Shown here one piece after another: positions 24,312 through 34,615 of a stretch of 64,000 nt of DNA. The number at the start of each line of letters is the position of its first letter. Position 1 is the stretch's first letter. Where the stretch lies: NCBI GenBank assembly GCA_028564675.1, contig JAOVVO010000480.1, forward strand, positions 1-64,000, read 5' to 3'. Source of the DNA: Onchocerca lupi (lineage: Eukaryota; Nematoda; Chromadorea; Rhabditida; Onchocercidae). Under the pieces are notes generated by a model. It ran no database searches and was not told the origin of the DNA. It worked only from the letters and a program-made list of their open reading frames with translations. Made by a program: the position numbers and the translations under genes.

Positions 24312-26660
24312 ATAAGGATATATTCAATTAATTTCTCAATCTTATTATTCAATTGTTTCAAAATTTCAAAATAGATTTCTCTTTCTAAAGTTTAAATTGC
24401 TGAACAAAACCTGCAGGAAAGCGATACGTAGCATGTTGTTTTTCCTTCCTTTGCAAGGAAAATATTTTCTTTAATTTCTCGAAATTTCGCTGTTTTGAAT
24501 AAATTGATGCTTTTTTTGGAGAATAAACGAAATATATTTGAATCGGAAATTCGTTGAGTCGAGATTTTCATGTCGATGTCGAGAAAAGGTTGAAAATGAA
24601 AGCATATTATTATTTCCTAAAAAGATTTTCACTCTAACGTCGCTTTATTTATCATCCAAATTCAGTTAAACTCAATAGACGATTAAGAAATGCGACTAGT
24701 TATCATTAAAATTTTTTTTGCATCAAAAATACGCTTGCAACAATAGAACAAAAGTACTTTCACATGCACGTTTATATTCTCTTCTATGTGCGGATCTTTT
24801 TTTTTTTTCGAACTTAGAAAGCATTTTGCTTGTCAGCTACGGACATCATCCGGATCCATACTTTTTCTTTCTTCTCGTTTGAGTGGATTGTCTTCGAAAT
24901 AGTTGACATTTTTCAAATATCCATATTGACAGTTTTATAAACACACACATAACTATTATATTGCTCTTCTTAAATATTTGATTTTGTCAAAGCTTGTCAC
25001 TTTTATTCTGTCACTTATCTTGATTAAGCAAATTCATTTGATGAAATAATTAATCATGAAAATAATTAATTGAAATAATTCAGCCACTGATATCGTGAAT
25101 CTTTTTCAGAAGAAGATTCATTTTACATTAGCTAGTATTTTATAAATAGCAAATATTTTATAAATAGAATGGATTTTATCGTCGAGAAACATGTTGTATT
25201 AAGGCACTACTACGTATTGGCTTTCAAATTTATTGCTTAGCAGGAGAAACTTTATGTCATTCTCGAAATCATCAGATACATTTCTCTCCCGAGTGACGTC
25301 ATTTATTTCATTGCAAGATGATTGCAACGAAAATTCTTAATCCATAAGAAAATGGCCTAAAAAGAGAAGTGCAACTAGCAACACTTGAATTTTCATTCAA
25401 ATTCTGACTTCAGTTGACTTTGAGCACTTTACTTCACTGAAATATTGATAAAATTGCTTCTTGCAGTAGTAATAGACAATCAACCAGTTCAGTTTAGGAT
25501 AGATAAAGAGAAAAAAAGAAGAAAGGAATAGAGTAAGATGTTTTCGTTATGTTAAAAGTTTGATACGATTGTTCTCGTTTCTTAGCTTCGAAATAAGTTT
25601 TGCGATCCATGTGCAGTATCCCATATTGATCCTTCTGATTAGTTAGAAACTTGGGAATTTGAGTGAACACATTCTTATTTTGTCCGTTTAACAAGTTGCT
25701 TTTCAAAGTTGACAAAGGAAGTGATTTCCTTTCTCTTTCTCTCTCTCTCTCTCTCTTGCATTTTATGCATCAATTTATTCAATTTCGTATGAAATGCATA
25801 TTTATTTGAATGTGGATAGCTTGTTTTAAATTGATGGGATTGGCATACTTAATTATTGTTTTGATGTCGTTTGGGCGAAAATTAGATTTTTTCAGCAGAA
25901 AATGGAAAATTCCAACGAATGATACATCTATTTTATGTGTTGTTTTTGCTGGAAAACATTTTGAAGTACGCTTAGTGGCACTTGGCAACAAAGCAAATCG
26001 GTCTGAAGCGATAAAGGAGCGAAGATAATGAAGTCGGAAATTTCGATTCACTTTTATTCTCCTTTGTTATTATTCCACTGCTTCCTGCAGAAGATTTCAT
26101 TTTGCATTCTAAAATAAAATTCGGGAAAACAAAAATTGGCTGGGAATTAGAAACACTGTAAATTTCTACAAGCTATGATGATAGCTTTATTATTCGTTTA
26201 ATCAATGGAATTAATTGAAATATATTTTTATTGAATATGATAGTAATTTTATCCCAATGTAATCATAAACGAGTGACATATCTATTTCTAAAATGTTAAT
26301 AAAGCATACTGCTTATACTTCAAATTAAGACCAACGATAGTGAAATATATAAAAACGAAATTATAAATGAGTAATTTGATAAGATGGAAACCGACAAAAA
26401 TGCTGAAGAATACATGATTTATGATATGATATGAAACGATTGATTTTATAAAATCTCTCTGCAAATTAGAAGATAGATTACTTCGCAAGAATTCAGAAGA
26501 TAGCTTTCATCCTACTTGCCAATTTTACGATGTTGGGGCATATTTTTTGAGTAATTTGATTCGATGTTGAACATTTTTTTTTTTCGAGTTTTTGAGTAAT
26601 TTCATCGGAGTTGTTGTTGTTAATGATTGTATGACATTGTAAACAAACTTCATATTCATC

Positions 26661-27068
26661 CTATTTCTTCATCTTTATGCTGAAAAAATTTGTAAATCTC
26701 GTTGATAACACATCAAAAAAAAAAACAATTTCTTCATGCATAGCTGTACTCAATTCTTTTACTGCAACTGTTTGTAGAACTGATAATATTTTAATAAGAT
26801 ATCTTCCATATCTCTTCAATAAAAACTTATTATCAAGCATAGAATAATTCCTAACTTTTTTTCTTTCTTTAACTCTCTTGCTGCAGAGTCTCAATTTTTC
26901 TAGCTGGTTCGAATTTCGGAAAACTTTACTGCATATAATTTGTTGCTCAGGTTCACTTAAAAATAGAATTGAAGTTTTGATGATATTAAATAAACTCTCA
27001 ATGATATTTCTGTAATGTCCAGTTTTAATTTTTGATTTAAGGATCTGAAATTTCTCGAGTACTCTCAC
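26661..27068 (-). CDS. Hypothetical single-exon frame, 135 residues
   Basis: An uninterrupted ATG-to-stop frame of 135 codons. This is longer than almost every chance frame in the surrounding AT-rich DNA. The product is basic and mostly helical in character, with Lys/Arg-rich patches (SKRVKERKKVR) and no signal peptide, membrane segment or motif that I recognise. No neighbour on the same strand supports it, and no good acceptor stands just before the ATG. It may be a lineage-specific gene, a gene remnant or chance. Confidence 0.25.
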   Translation of the reverse strand: MRVLEKFQILKSKIKTGHYRNIIESLFNIIKTSILFLSEPEQQIICSKVFRNSNQLEKLRLCSKRVKERKKVRNYSMLDNKFLLKRYGRYLIKILSVLQTVAVKELSTAMHEEIVFFFDVLSTRFTNFFSIKMKK

Positions 27069-27450
27069 ATAGCAAATGATAGTAATTGATCTGCAAGATC
27101 ATTAGAAATTACTTGTGGGGACGGCACAAAAGTATTGAGGCCAATGTCTTTAAAATGTATGCGAAAAAAAAAAATGCTTTGAAAATCCAAACAGGAGCCA
27201 AAATCAACTGCTTGCCACAAATAATGTTTCGGTGTTCATAATCAATTATATTTATATAAAATACCATATTTTCTTTTATTAGGGATTGTCTAGTGCAGTT
27301 TATGAAAAATTATAATATCGTAATCTAAATTTGAGATTGAATTGATGGTTATGTTCATTTAATTGTAACTAAATTTCACCGAAAAATGTTGTCATTTCAT
27401 CGAATGATGCTGATCAGTTTTAGTTTTCGTTCATTATTTAATATTCTGGT

Positions 27451-27452
<2 letters not shown>

Positions 27453-27504
<52 letters not shown>
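27453..27504. repeat. (AT)n microsatellite
   Basis: About 50 bases of alternating A and T with one G interruption (TATGTATA). Confidence 0.9.
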
Positions 27505-27505
<1 letters not shown>

Positions 27506-27659
27506 ACTTGCAATGATCTTACGAGATACTATTCCGCTAGTGTCCAATTTGCAGAAATATATTTTGCATATTGTCGTTTTTACGTTAAATTTCACGTTCA
27601 CATATATTTCCATTTGCATATTATCGTATGAGAAGTATCAACTTAAGGAATGATTGTCA

Positions 27660-27665
27660 TTTCAG
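27660..27665 (+). promoter_or_regulatory. Probable splice/trans-splice acceptor upstream of SSU-2
   Basis: TTTCAG (in TGTCATTTCAG) ending at 27665, 131 bases before the chosen ATG. The stretch between contains a few out-of-frame ATGs, so either this is the leader acceptor and small upstream frames exist, or a closer site is used. Confidence 0.35.
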
Positions 27666-27796
27666 AAAAAAGAGGAAAAGAATAAGTTGTGTTGGCTGGT
27701 GTGAAAAGCATCATGAATGAGGCACAATCAGTTTCCGAAACGGTAGGAAGGATGGAAAATGAGAATTTGATGAGTTGCTTTTGTGAAGGACATTGA

Positions 27797-30700
27797 ATGG
27801 CAGACAGTCCCATTTTCCAAACTACGACGAATAAGCAACAGTTCGATTTAGTACCACCGCCTCCGTTAGAAACAGCAGAAAAAGAAAGACAACGTCTTTT
27901 TGGTAAGTGATTTGAAATCGAACTTTATGTCGTTGCATTGTGATTTCATATAAGGTTTCCTAAAAATGCAATAATCTGATTTGATCTCTCTACGTCTCTT
28001 TTCTATTGCATTTGAACAAAATATTCCGCTCCTTTCCAAATCCACAATTACAAGAAAGTTTACTGCTAAATTTCACTCAACAATTACGTCTTCATCTAAT
28101 AATTTGAATCTAATCAAGAAAACATTTGTAGAACAAGGCTCTTCAGTTCATCAGTTTGGTGATTTGCCTGAAGTAACAGAAGATGCCGTGCGGGCAGCAT
28201 TGCGAAATGAGGCAAAACGTCACAAATACTGGAAAGCTAGTGCTGTCACAAAAATGACTATTAATCGGATCGATAATACTGCTTGCTTACATGTAAGCTT
28301 ACATTATTCACATCGCTATATGTTTAATTATGTATTAACCTAGTTTGATTCTGTGAGCCATTTTAAAAATAATCCGGTGACAGTGGTGAGGAAATTTTTA
28401 AAGTTACGAATTTTATTACGCTGTTTAAGCAAGGATAAAATTAGCATTATCCCGAAGATTTTGATTATGTTGGCTCACATTTCAGTAATGATCAAATGCC
28501 CTTAACCATCTTTAAATACAAAAAAAGGCTGGCCCAAAATATATATCACAACATATTAAAAGTGAAATAAGCTTAACATATCAATTTACATTATTTTTCC
28601 ATCAAAATTTGATGGAAAACATTGTTAATTACTCGGGAAAAATCGATTCGAAATGATATTTTGCATTATTGTGTCGCTATTTCTGCTCCCTTAATTACTT
28701 TTTATCATGACTTTCGATTAAGATCAAGTCAAAATTCTCCTGTTGTCGCCTTTGTTGATAAAATTTCTTAAAATTTCTTTCATTCATCCAATTGTGAAAG
28801 GAGGCAATGTTTCGCAGATAGAAAACTGTTTTTAGTACGCCATGGAAAGCTTCACTGAGATGCGAAGTACGAGCAAAGCAGTAGAAGGTATCACACTTGG
28901 ACAATTTCTACAGCAACAACAGAGTACTTCTGGCACTGCAAATATAGGCTTAAATCCATGGGACTATGCGATGGACCCATCGGAAGATTTCGTTGAACAG
29001 GTTAATTTCCTTTCTGGCGGAGTAGCTTTTGGATAAGCATTCCATAATTATTTAATCCTTTTCCGGTTTAGCTCTCATTAGAATGAAATTTTGTTTTCAT
29101 AATCTGAAAAGAATAGAAGTATTATAGGTAAAAGTGTTGGAAATGCCAGGCACAAGCGAGCTGATGGCTTGTCATTCTTGTAATGCAGAGGGCCTGACAC
29201 ACTGTTTTTATTGTCGTGGCTATGGTACAGACAAATGCACCTGTTGTAGGTGATAATCTTATATCTCATTAAAATTTAATACAAGAAATATAGGTAAAAT
29301 TAAAATGACACAGACCGCAGATGCACTGTTCAAAAACATCGATAGTAATCATTTCTAGATACTTCCTGGAAAAGGTACTAAAATTCATTTTCTTTTATGG
29401 TGGAAAGTTGCTTAGTAATATTTAGCAAAAGTTCCAGTCATTCAGTAAAGCCTTGCTATGTGATTGACACTTCGTATGATTTTCGAAAATCGGTGACGCT
29501 GATCATTAAACTATCAGGCGAAACAATCTTCCGCCCAATTCACGGTGGATTAGAGTGCCAATAGTTTTTAGATATATTAAAAATGTTTAATAATAAATTG
29601 CATACGTTGTTTATTAATTTAACTAATTTCGTTGTTTATTAAGTTAATCACGATTGCAGAGGAACGGGTATGAAAGCAGGAGTTGCTCACCCGGCCATTT
29701 ATACCCATCCGATGGTTGCTGCTTTTCCTCATGTTGGTTTTTAATACTTTAATTTTACCAAAAATTGCCATTAATTTTTTGCAATTTATTCATTAATTTT
29801 ACCAAAAATTGCCATTAATTTTTTGCAGTTTATTCACTTATTCTTTTTTTTTAAACCATAGATTTGCTCTTGCAATTACTGGATGAAACAGCTGATATAT
29901 TATTAGAGTAGCAATATTAACAGTTGTAAGGACTGATCTACTTTCAGTCGGACTTGAGTCGAGGTTATCCAAGTTCAGGTACTGCTGTCGTACGGCCTCC
30001 ATCAGGAGGTTTGGCATATGGCGTAGGTACACCAGTCCATTTTATGACCCGAGCTGGAGTTCCGCCGCCCGGTATCGGCCAACACGACTTGTGTCACTTT
30101 TGTCAAGGTCGTGGCATTCGAGAATGTTCTCGTTGCAAAGGACATGGAAAGAAACCGTGCTCAGCATGCGGTGGAAGCGGCAGTATACGAACTTACATCA
30201 AGTTACGAGTGCAGTTGTAAGTTGACTCGTGATACTTTTTCTATTCATAACCATTTTGCAACTTTAGGCTAAGTAAACAGATTTATTCTATCAGATGTGC
30301 GAATAAGTCTCAGAATTTATTCTGTTTGCAGTGCCGCTGAACACAGTGATTATTATAGTCCCTGCGATATACCTGAGAAAATGCTATCAAAAGTTAGCGG
30401 GCAGGTGATAATGAGTGAATGTCAACCCTATGTATGTTTTCTGCGGAAACTATATTTCCTAATTATTTATTTTATTAACCAGCAAGTTTGAACAACAAGT
30501 GGTTAAAATGACGACTAATAAATCTCTTTCAGCAGTTCGTATTTAAAGCCATGCTAGTAACATATGAAATGTTAATGTTAAATGGCTGGAAAACCCTACT
30601 AGTTTTCCTAGCAACCTCGAACTTAATGAAGTTGCAGTACGATATACTGTTTCAGGTTTTGCCTCTAAAAAAGTATCCCGTACAGCAAATCAATGAAATA

Positions 30701-31303
30701 AGCCGACAGATGTGTGCAGCACATTTGCAAAAATGCATCGGTAGATGTCGCATTATAAAGGTAAGTTGTATAAAGCATACATTTTATGTAAATAAGCTCG
30801 TAATCGATTCTTACCTACTGCAACACTTCATTTTGGCAATGCAGCAACTATACGCTGCAGATGATTAATCTTCAAAAATTTCGGGAGTTAAACAATCCAT
30901 GATTTGATTTTGGCGATGCAGTAACTGTACGCATGGGAAATCAAACTGTGGATTGCTTAATTCCTGAACTTCCTTGAAGATCGGTCGTCTTCAACGTGAG
31001 TTGTTAATTTAATCATATAAATAAACTTAGACCATGGCATACATACTTAATGTTTTTACTGCTTCATACATTTATCATTACGATGATTTACTCTTGATGA
31101 TTCTCGATATGCGGAGTTAAAAAATTTTATATGATTAATTTCTTATTGTAAAGTGAAATTAACAGCAACGACATTATTTGGAAGCGATCCCAGTGGCGAA
31201 AATACACTATCAACTTGGTTCACGAGAAGGGATATTCTGGATATATGGGCTTGAACATTATTGCTATGTACCAAATTACCCATCAAAATGCGCTCTGATA
31301 TGA
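27797..31303 (+). CDS. ssu-2: SSUH2 / SSU-2 homologue, DnaJ-like zinc-finger protein
   Basis: Animal protein with Cys-rich repeats like the DnaJ (Hsp40) zinc finger; its molecular role is poorly defined, and in vertebrates it is linked to tooth development (family knowledge). Exons: 27797-27902, 28132-28292, 28836-29000, 29128-29249, 29660-29732, 29948-30216, 30332-30431, 30533-30556, 30656-30760, 31166-31303; 420 residues, all in phase. An in-frame stop directly precedes the ATG. N-terminal helical region (LPEVTEDAVRAALRNEAKRH), SFTEMRSTSKA segment, first Cys block from residue 159 (CHSC, CFYCRGYG, CTCCRGTG), a longer Gly/Pro linker than I expect from vertebrates, and a second block from 258 (CHFCQGRG, CSRCKGHG, CSACGGSG). 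The C-terminus matches the family (RHYLEAIPVAKIHY, FWIYGLEHYCYVPNYP). The 24-base exon 8 is the least sure part; reading through its intron is also open. AATAAA lies at 31375-31380. Confidence 0.9.
29749..29836. repeat. Tandem duplication, 2 x 44 bp, in SSU-2 intron 5
   Basis: 29749-29792 and 29793-29836 are identical except for one base: TTTTTTGCAAT in the first copy and TTTTTTGCAGT in the second. The second copy therefore carries an acceptor-like TTTGCAG about 120 bases before the acceptor used at 29947. Confidence 0.95.
30831..30981. repeat. Nested direct and inverted repeats in SSU-2 intron 9
   Basis: A 25-base unit at 30831-30855 (TTTTGGCAATGCAG...TACGC) recurs at 30908-30932 with three transitions. 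In addition 30868-30899 is an imperfect inverted copy of 30949-30981 (outer ends ATCTTCAA / TTGAAGAT, inner ends CAATCCA / TGGATTG), extended by TGATTT / AAATCA inside. The whole could fold into a long imperfect hairpin. It resembles a rearranged small non-autonomous element or a processed-RNA hairpin; I see no target-site duplication. Confidence 0.7.
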
Positions 31304-32132
31304 ATCCTTTGCAGCATTTATTATCAATATAAGATATCTGTATTCTAATTATCATTACTTGATATGGCTTTTTTAATAAAGGACTGTCGGCTCAGCACAG
31401 TATCACGAAAAATTCCAGACTAATTCTCATTTACTTCAGAGTTGCAGAAAGCCTGCTAGGCTTGAGATGCTGATGATATGTGACCACAAAGGTCCATCAA
31501 AAGCAATTAGCTGGAAAGATCGAATGTAGATGAGTCAAGAATATGGAAAATCAACACTGAAGCAGTACAAACATTGAATTAGTATTAAGAAGAGCGAGAA
31601 ATAATTTAAAGAAAAAAGTTCAAACAGCAAAAGTTTTCTGATGAATCTGGCGAGTGAGTCGAAATAATGCCGGAATATAAACAATTATAGATAGTTAGAT
31701 TAACATAGCACGAAAAATTTCCTTTCTATTGCACAGAAAAAATAGATAAAACATAAAAAGAAAATGTCATGTTGTCACTGCTGGTGAAGGTTCACATGAT
31801 CATTATATTTCTTATTTTCCTTCAGAAAGAAGTCCTGAAAAAAACAAAATGGAGTTTGGATTAGGTGGATTCTCATGCTTGGTGGAATTGGACATACGAA
31901 GATTTTCCCCTGTCATATCCATCATAGGAGATGAGTAGTAATATAAGTACAAATTTCATCAATTCGAGGTGTGTTCTCAAGTCAGAGCTCTCGAGTAAGG
32001 CAAAGAGACTCAAGCAAAAGAAGAAATAAGAAGATAGTGCTGGCACATACAAATAAACCTTATAAATTAGCGTCAGGTTTTTTTTTTTTTTAAACTTTTT
32101 AAAATTGAAAAATGCAGAATACTCACTATATT
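31304..32132. other. Intergenic region between SSU-2 and the 32 kb gene
   Basis: Holds the SSU-2 3' UTR and poly(A) signal (AATAAA at 31375-31380). On the minus strand it would hold any downstream exons of the 32.1-32.7 kb gene; I could not place them with confidence, although the frame reopens after a T-rich run near 32070-32090. Confidence 0.45.
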
Positions 32133-32728
32133 CATAGTGCGATACAACTCTATCGAGTGGATCAATTTTTCCTCTTTTATTCCATCCCGAATAAGAAAGA
32201 CCAGTAAGCAGGTGAGCTGATTTCCTAGTTAAGGAGAATACTGAATTTTTCCAGAATACAGTCCATGAAGATGTATAATAGTTGAGACTTATTTTTTCAT
32301 CCAAATCAATATTTTCAATTTCTTGAACTCGCTGTATCACTCTAAAATAATGACTGAGGGATTTACGAATGTATGCTATGAAAGGAAGTCTTTTTGCATA
32401 GGAAAGAGGATAAAAAGTTAATTTTTCTTGCAGTGGAATTAATTTTTCATAAAGCTGTTGAAAAGAGAACGGAGAGATTGAAGATACAATTTCTTCCAAA
32501 CTGATGTAGAGTGATGGAAAATTTGACTTCTCCGATCCTTCCCATAACCCATTCTGATTCCGAGAAACCAAGACGTGAAGCATCAGCAACTCCAGCAAGC
32601 AAACAAAATAGCACAATATATCTGGCCCAGCAATTACTGGTAATCAGCCAAATTACTACATAACTGATACCACATAATTTTTTAAATTTGCCAAGAGCAG
32701 GCTCATTTTCGAGTTGCAAACATGCCAT
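32133..32728 (-). CDS. Unrecognised, possibly secreted protein (partial, frame conflict)
   Basis: Two overlapping minus-strand frames look coding. One (32728 down to about 32560) contains a good signal-peptide-like segment, YIVLFCLLAGVADA followed by SRLGFSESEW. The other, shifted by one base, stays open from about 32640 to 32133 and beyond (about 165 codons). It reads like a real globular protein (NFPSLYISLEEIVSSI, LYEKLIPLQEKL, VIQRVQEIENIDL, SYSGWNKRGKIDPLDR), ending at a GTGAGT donor (around 32132). No single splice inside the overlap can join them, because they are contiguous. Either the long frame starts at its own ATG (32581, MLHVLVSRN) or there is a one-base indel, real or from assembly. 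I do not recognise the family. It stands head to head with TXNDC15. Confidence 0.4.
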
Positions 32729-32948
32729 GTACTCCAGCTTAGGCGGAAAGAGGAAGGGGAGTGATGGAAGCTAGGCTTTGGTAAAAGAAATATTGGGTAT
32801 TTTATGGACAGTGGAGTATTGAGGTGAAGGAATAATAGTGGAGCTCTTCTCCGAAGATGAAAATCCGAAGTTTTCGGGCGGTTGTTGGTTGCTTTTAACT
32901 TCGAACTGATTTCTTTATTTTTTTAAGGAATATCGCGTTACGAATGGG

Positions 32949-34615
32949 ATGTTTAACGTTCTACTGATTGCTTACTTATTATTGTATTTTACGAAAGCCA
33001 TAGAAGGTGGCGACATTTCGGGACAAGAAAATGCAACAAGCAGTAAGAGCAGCTGGCCTGCACACGCAGGTTTGTCGGATTTTATGTCCATTTTTGTCAT
33101 CAGATTGTGAATTTACTGAATGAGAAGATTTAAAAAGGAGATGAGAATTGCTAGATATTCAGATTGATTTTCAGTTTGAACTCTTCTTCAGGAGATATCT
33201 CACTGTTTGTAGCTTTATGAGATTCTTAGTTACAATATAAAATAATAAACGACTCAAAAATATCCGGAGAGTTACAGAAATTTAAAATGAGATTTGTAAA
33301 GTCTCTTCTGTTATATCTTAGTTGAGTTTTTCTGGTTTAGACCAGTGCTTGTTTGTATGATTTAGAAAAAATCGGGTAAATTGTTCAGCTTTCCTTTTTT
33401 CTTGCAGTTTTGACAACAAATATGTATTGTGAGTATCCGAAAGATGCTTTCCAAGTACTAATCAATAGACAGTGTCCCGCTACACACCCATTTTGTGTCA
33501 TCGATTTGCCGTTTGATATATTGCTCAATCAGAGGTATAGATGTTCCACAGGTTAGCAATCATTTTACATGAACTAGTTATGCTTTGTGTTTCAAATGTA
33601 GATCGTATCTGTCTTTTGTGTTGAACAGTAACAAAATTTTATTTAATGCTTTATATGATTAATTTATTGTTAATTTTGTTACTCTCCTTTTATTCTAGTT
33701 CACTTCAGCAGAGCAATATTTAAATAAGACAGAATTAGTTCAGTATACAAATAGTTTTCACTAAATGACATGCATTTAAGCTCCACGTCGAGCAGATCTC
33801 ATGGTACATTTGATGAATTCATCACAGTTGCTGGTAGAAATAAACAATGACAGTGAATTATATGGTGGCCATTCGAATTGTATGTTAACTGCATTTTATT
33901 CGCCAGATTGTGCATTTAGCATGCGAATGGTTTCCTATCTATATCAACTGCCGCGTATGTATCCTCGATTGCATATTGTTGCCATTGATGCAAGAGATCA
34001 TAGCAAGTAATTTTTTTGTTGAGAATTCAAGATTTATGCTATGTATGGAAGATTAAGCAGTTGTTTGATTCCAGTTTGATTTAATATTTATATCATCAAT
34101 TCCAGATTAAATAGTCGGTATGGGATCATCGGAACACCTACGATTTTATTGTGGGTCGATGGTAGCGTAGTTTCTCGTATGGATGAGGCACCTTTCTCAT
34201 TGAAAGCTTTCAGAAATTATATAGAGAAATGGACGGATCTTGAATTAGAATATGTGCCAGGTGTGGAAAACGAAAGTGGTTTGGTTGAAAATATAGGTAT
34301 GTTCTCAATGGTTTTTAATTATATTCAAATTTCATTGAGAAATGCGCACAAGAAATATGTACTTATAGTTATTTACATGAAAAATATCCATGATTATGAT
34401 GTTATCAATTCTGCTTGTTTTCGAGATTTTTTTTTCTTTTTTTCTGAAATACTGTTTTAGAATTTCACAAGTCAAGCTTCGATTGGTATCTTTGCGTATC
34501 GTGGTGCTCTTTTGTTCTAAGCATTGCTTATTTCTTCATGAATTCGAAATACGGGAAAGCTTTCTGGGAAACAATTCGAATAAATTATATTCATGTAAAT
34601 CAGGCTCAGCGATAA
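32949..34615 (+). CDS. TXNDC15: Thioredoxin domain-containing protein 15 (TXNDC15) homologue
   Basis: ER/ciliary type I membrane protein with one thioredoxin fold; in mammals it supports ciliogenesis (family knowledge). Exons 32949-33069, 33408-33551, 33781-34006, 34106-34296, 34461-34615; 278 residues, all in phase. Residues 1 to about 17 are a signal peptide (MFNVLLIAYLLLYF). A short Cys-containing region (PATHPFCVIDLPF) precedes the thioredoxin domain (about 95-225). The active-site loop reads FYSPDCAFSMRM with a single Cys (132), not CxxC, as in the vertebrate protein, and the cis-Pro loop is IIGTPTILLW. The last exon gives a transmembrane segment (about 236-253; WYLCVSWCSFVLSIAYFF) and a short basic tail. 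The ATG follows a TTTTTTTAAG acceptor at 32928. The order signal, Trx, TM matches TXNDC15 well. Confidence 0.9.

Larger units (their letters stand above)
22691..27796. other. Mostly non-coding region between RP2 and SSU-2
   Basis: No recognisable gene. It contains T runs at 23791-23832 and 24278-24310, a hairpin near 24000-24061, a CT run (about 25729-25756), an (AT)n block (about 27453-27504) and one isolated 135-codon minus-strand frame (26661-27068) that is listed separately. A frame at 23892-24209 (105 codons) matches nothing I know and has no clear splice or start context. Confidence 0.55.

Noticed and set aside
30551..30868. Continuous 105-codon frame read through SSU-2 exons 8 and 9
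   Set aside because: The segment 30557-30655 has GTAACA and TTTCAG ends and does not fit the family spacing; treated as an intron, though read-through is open.
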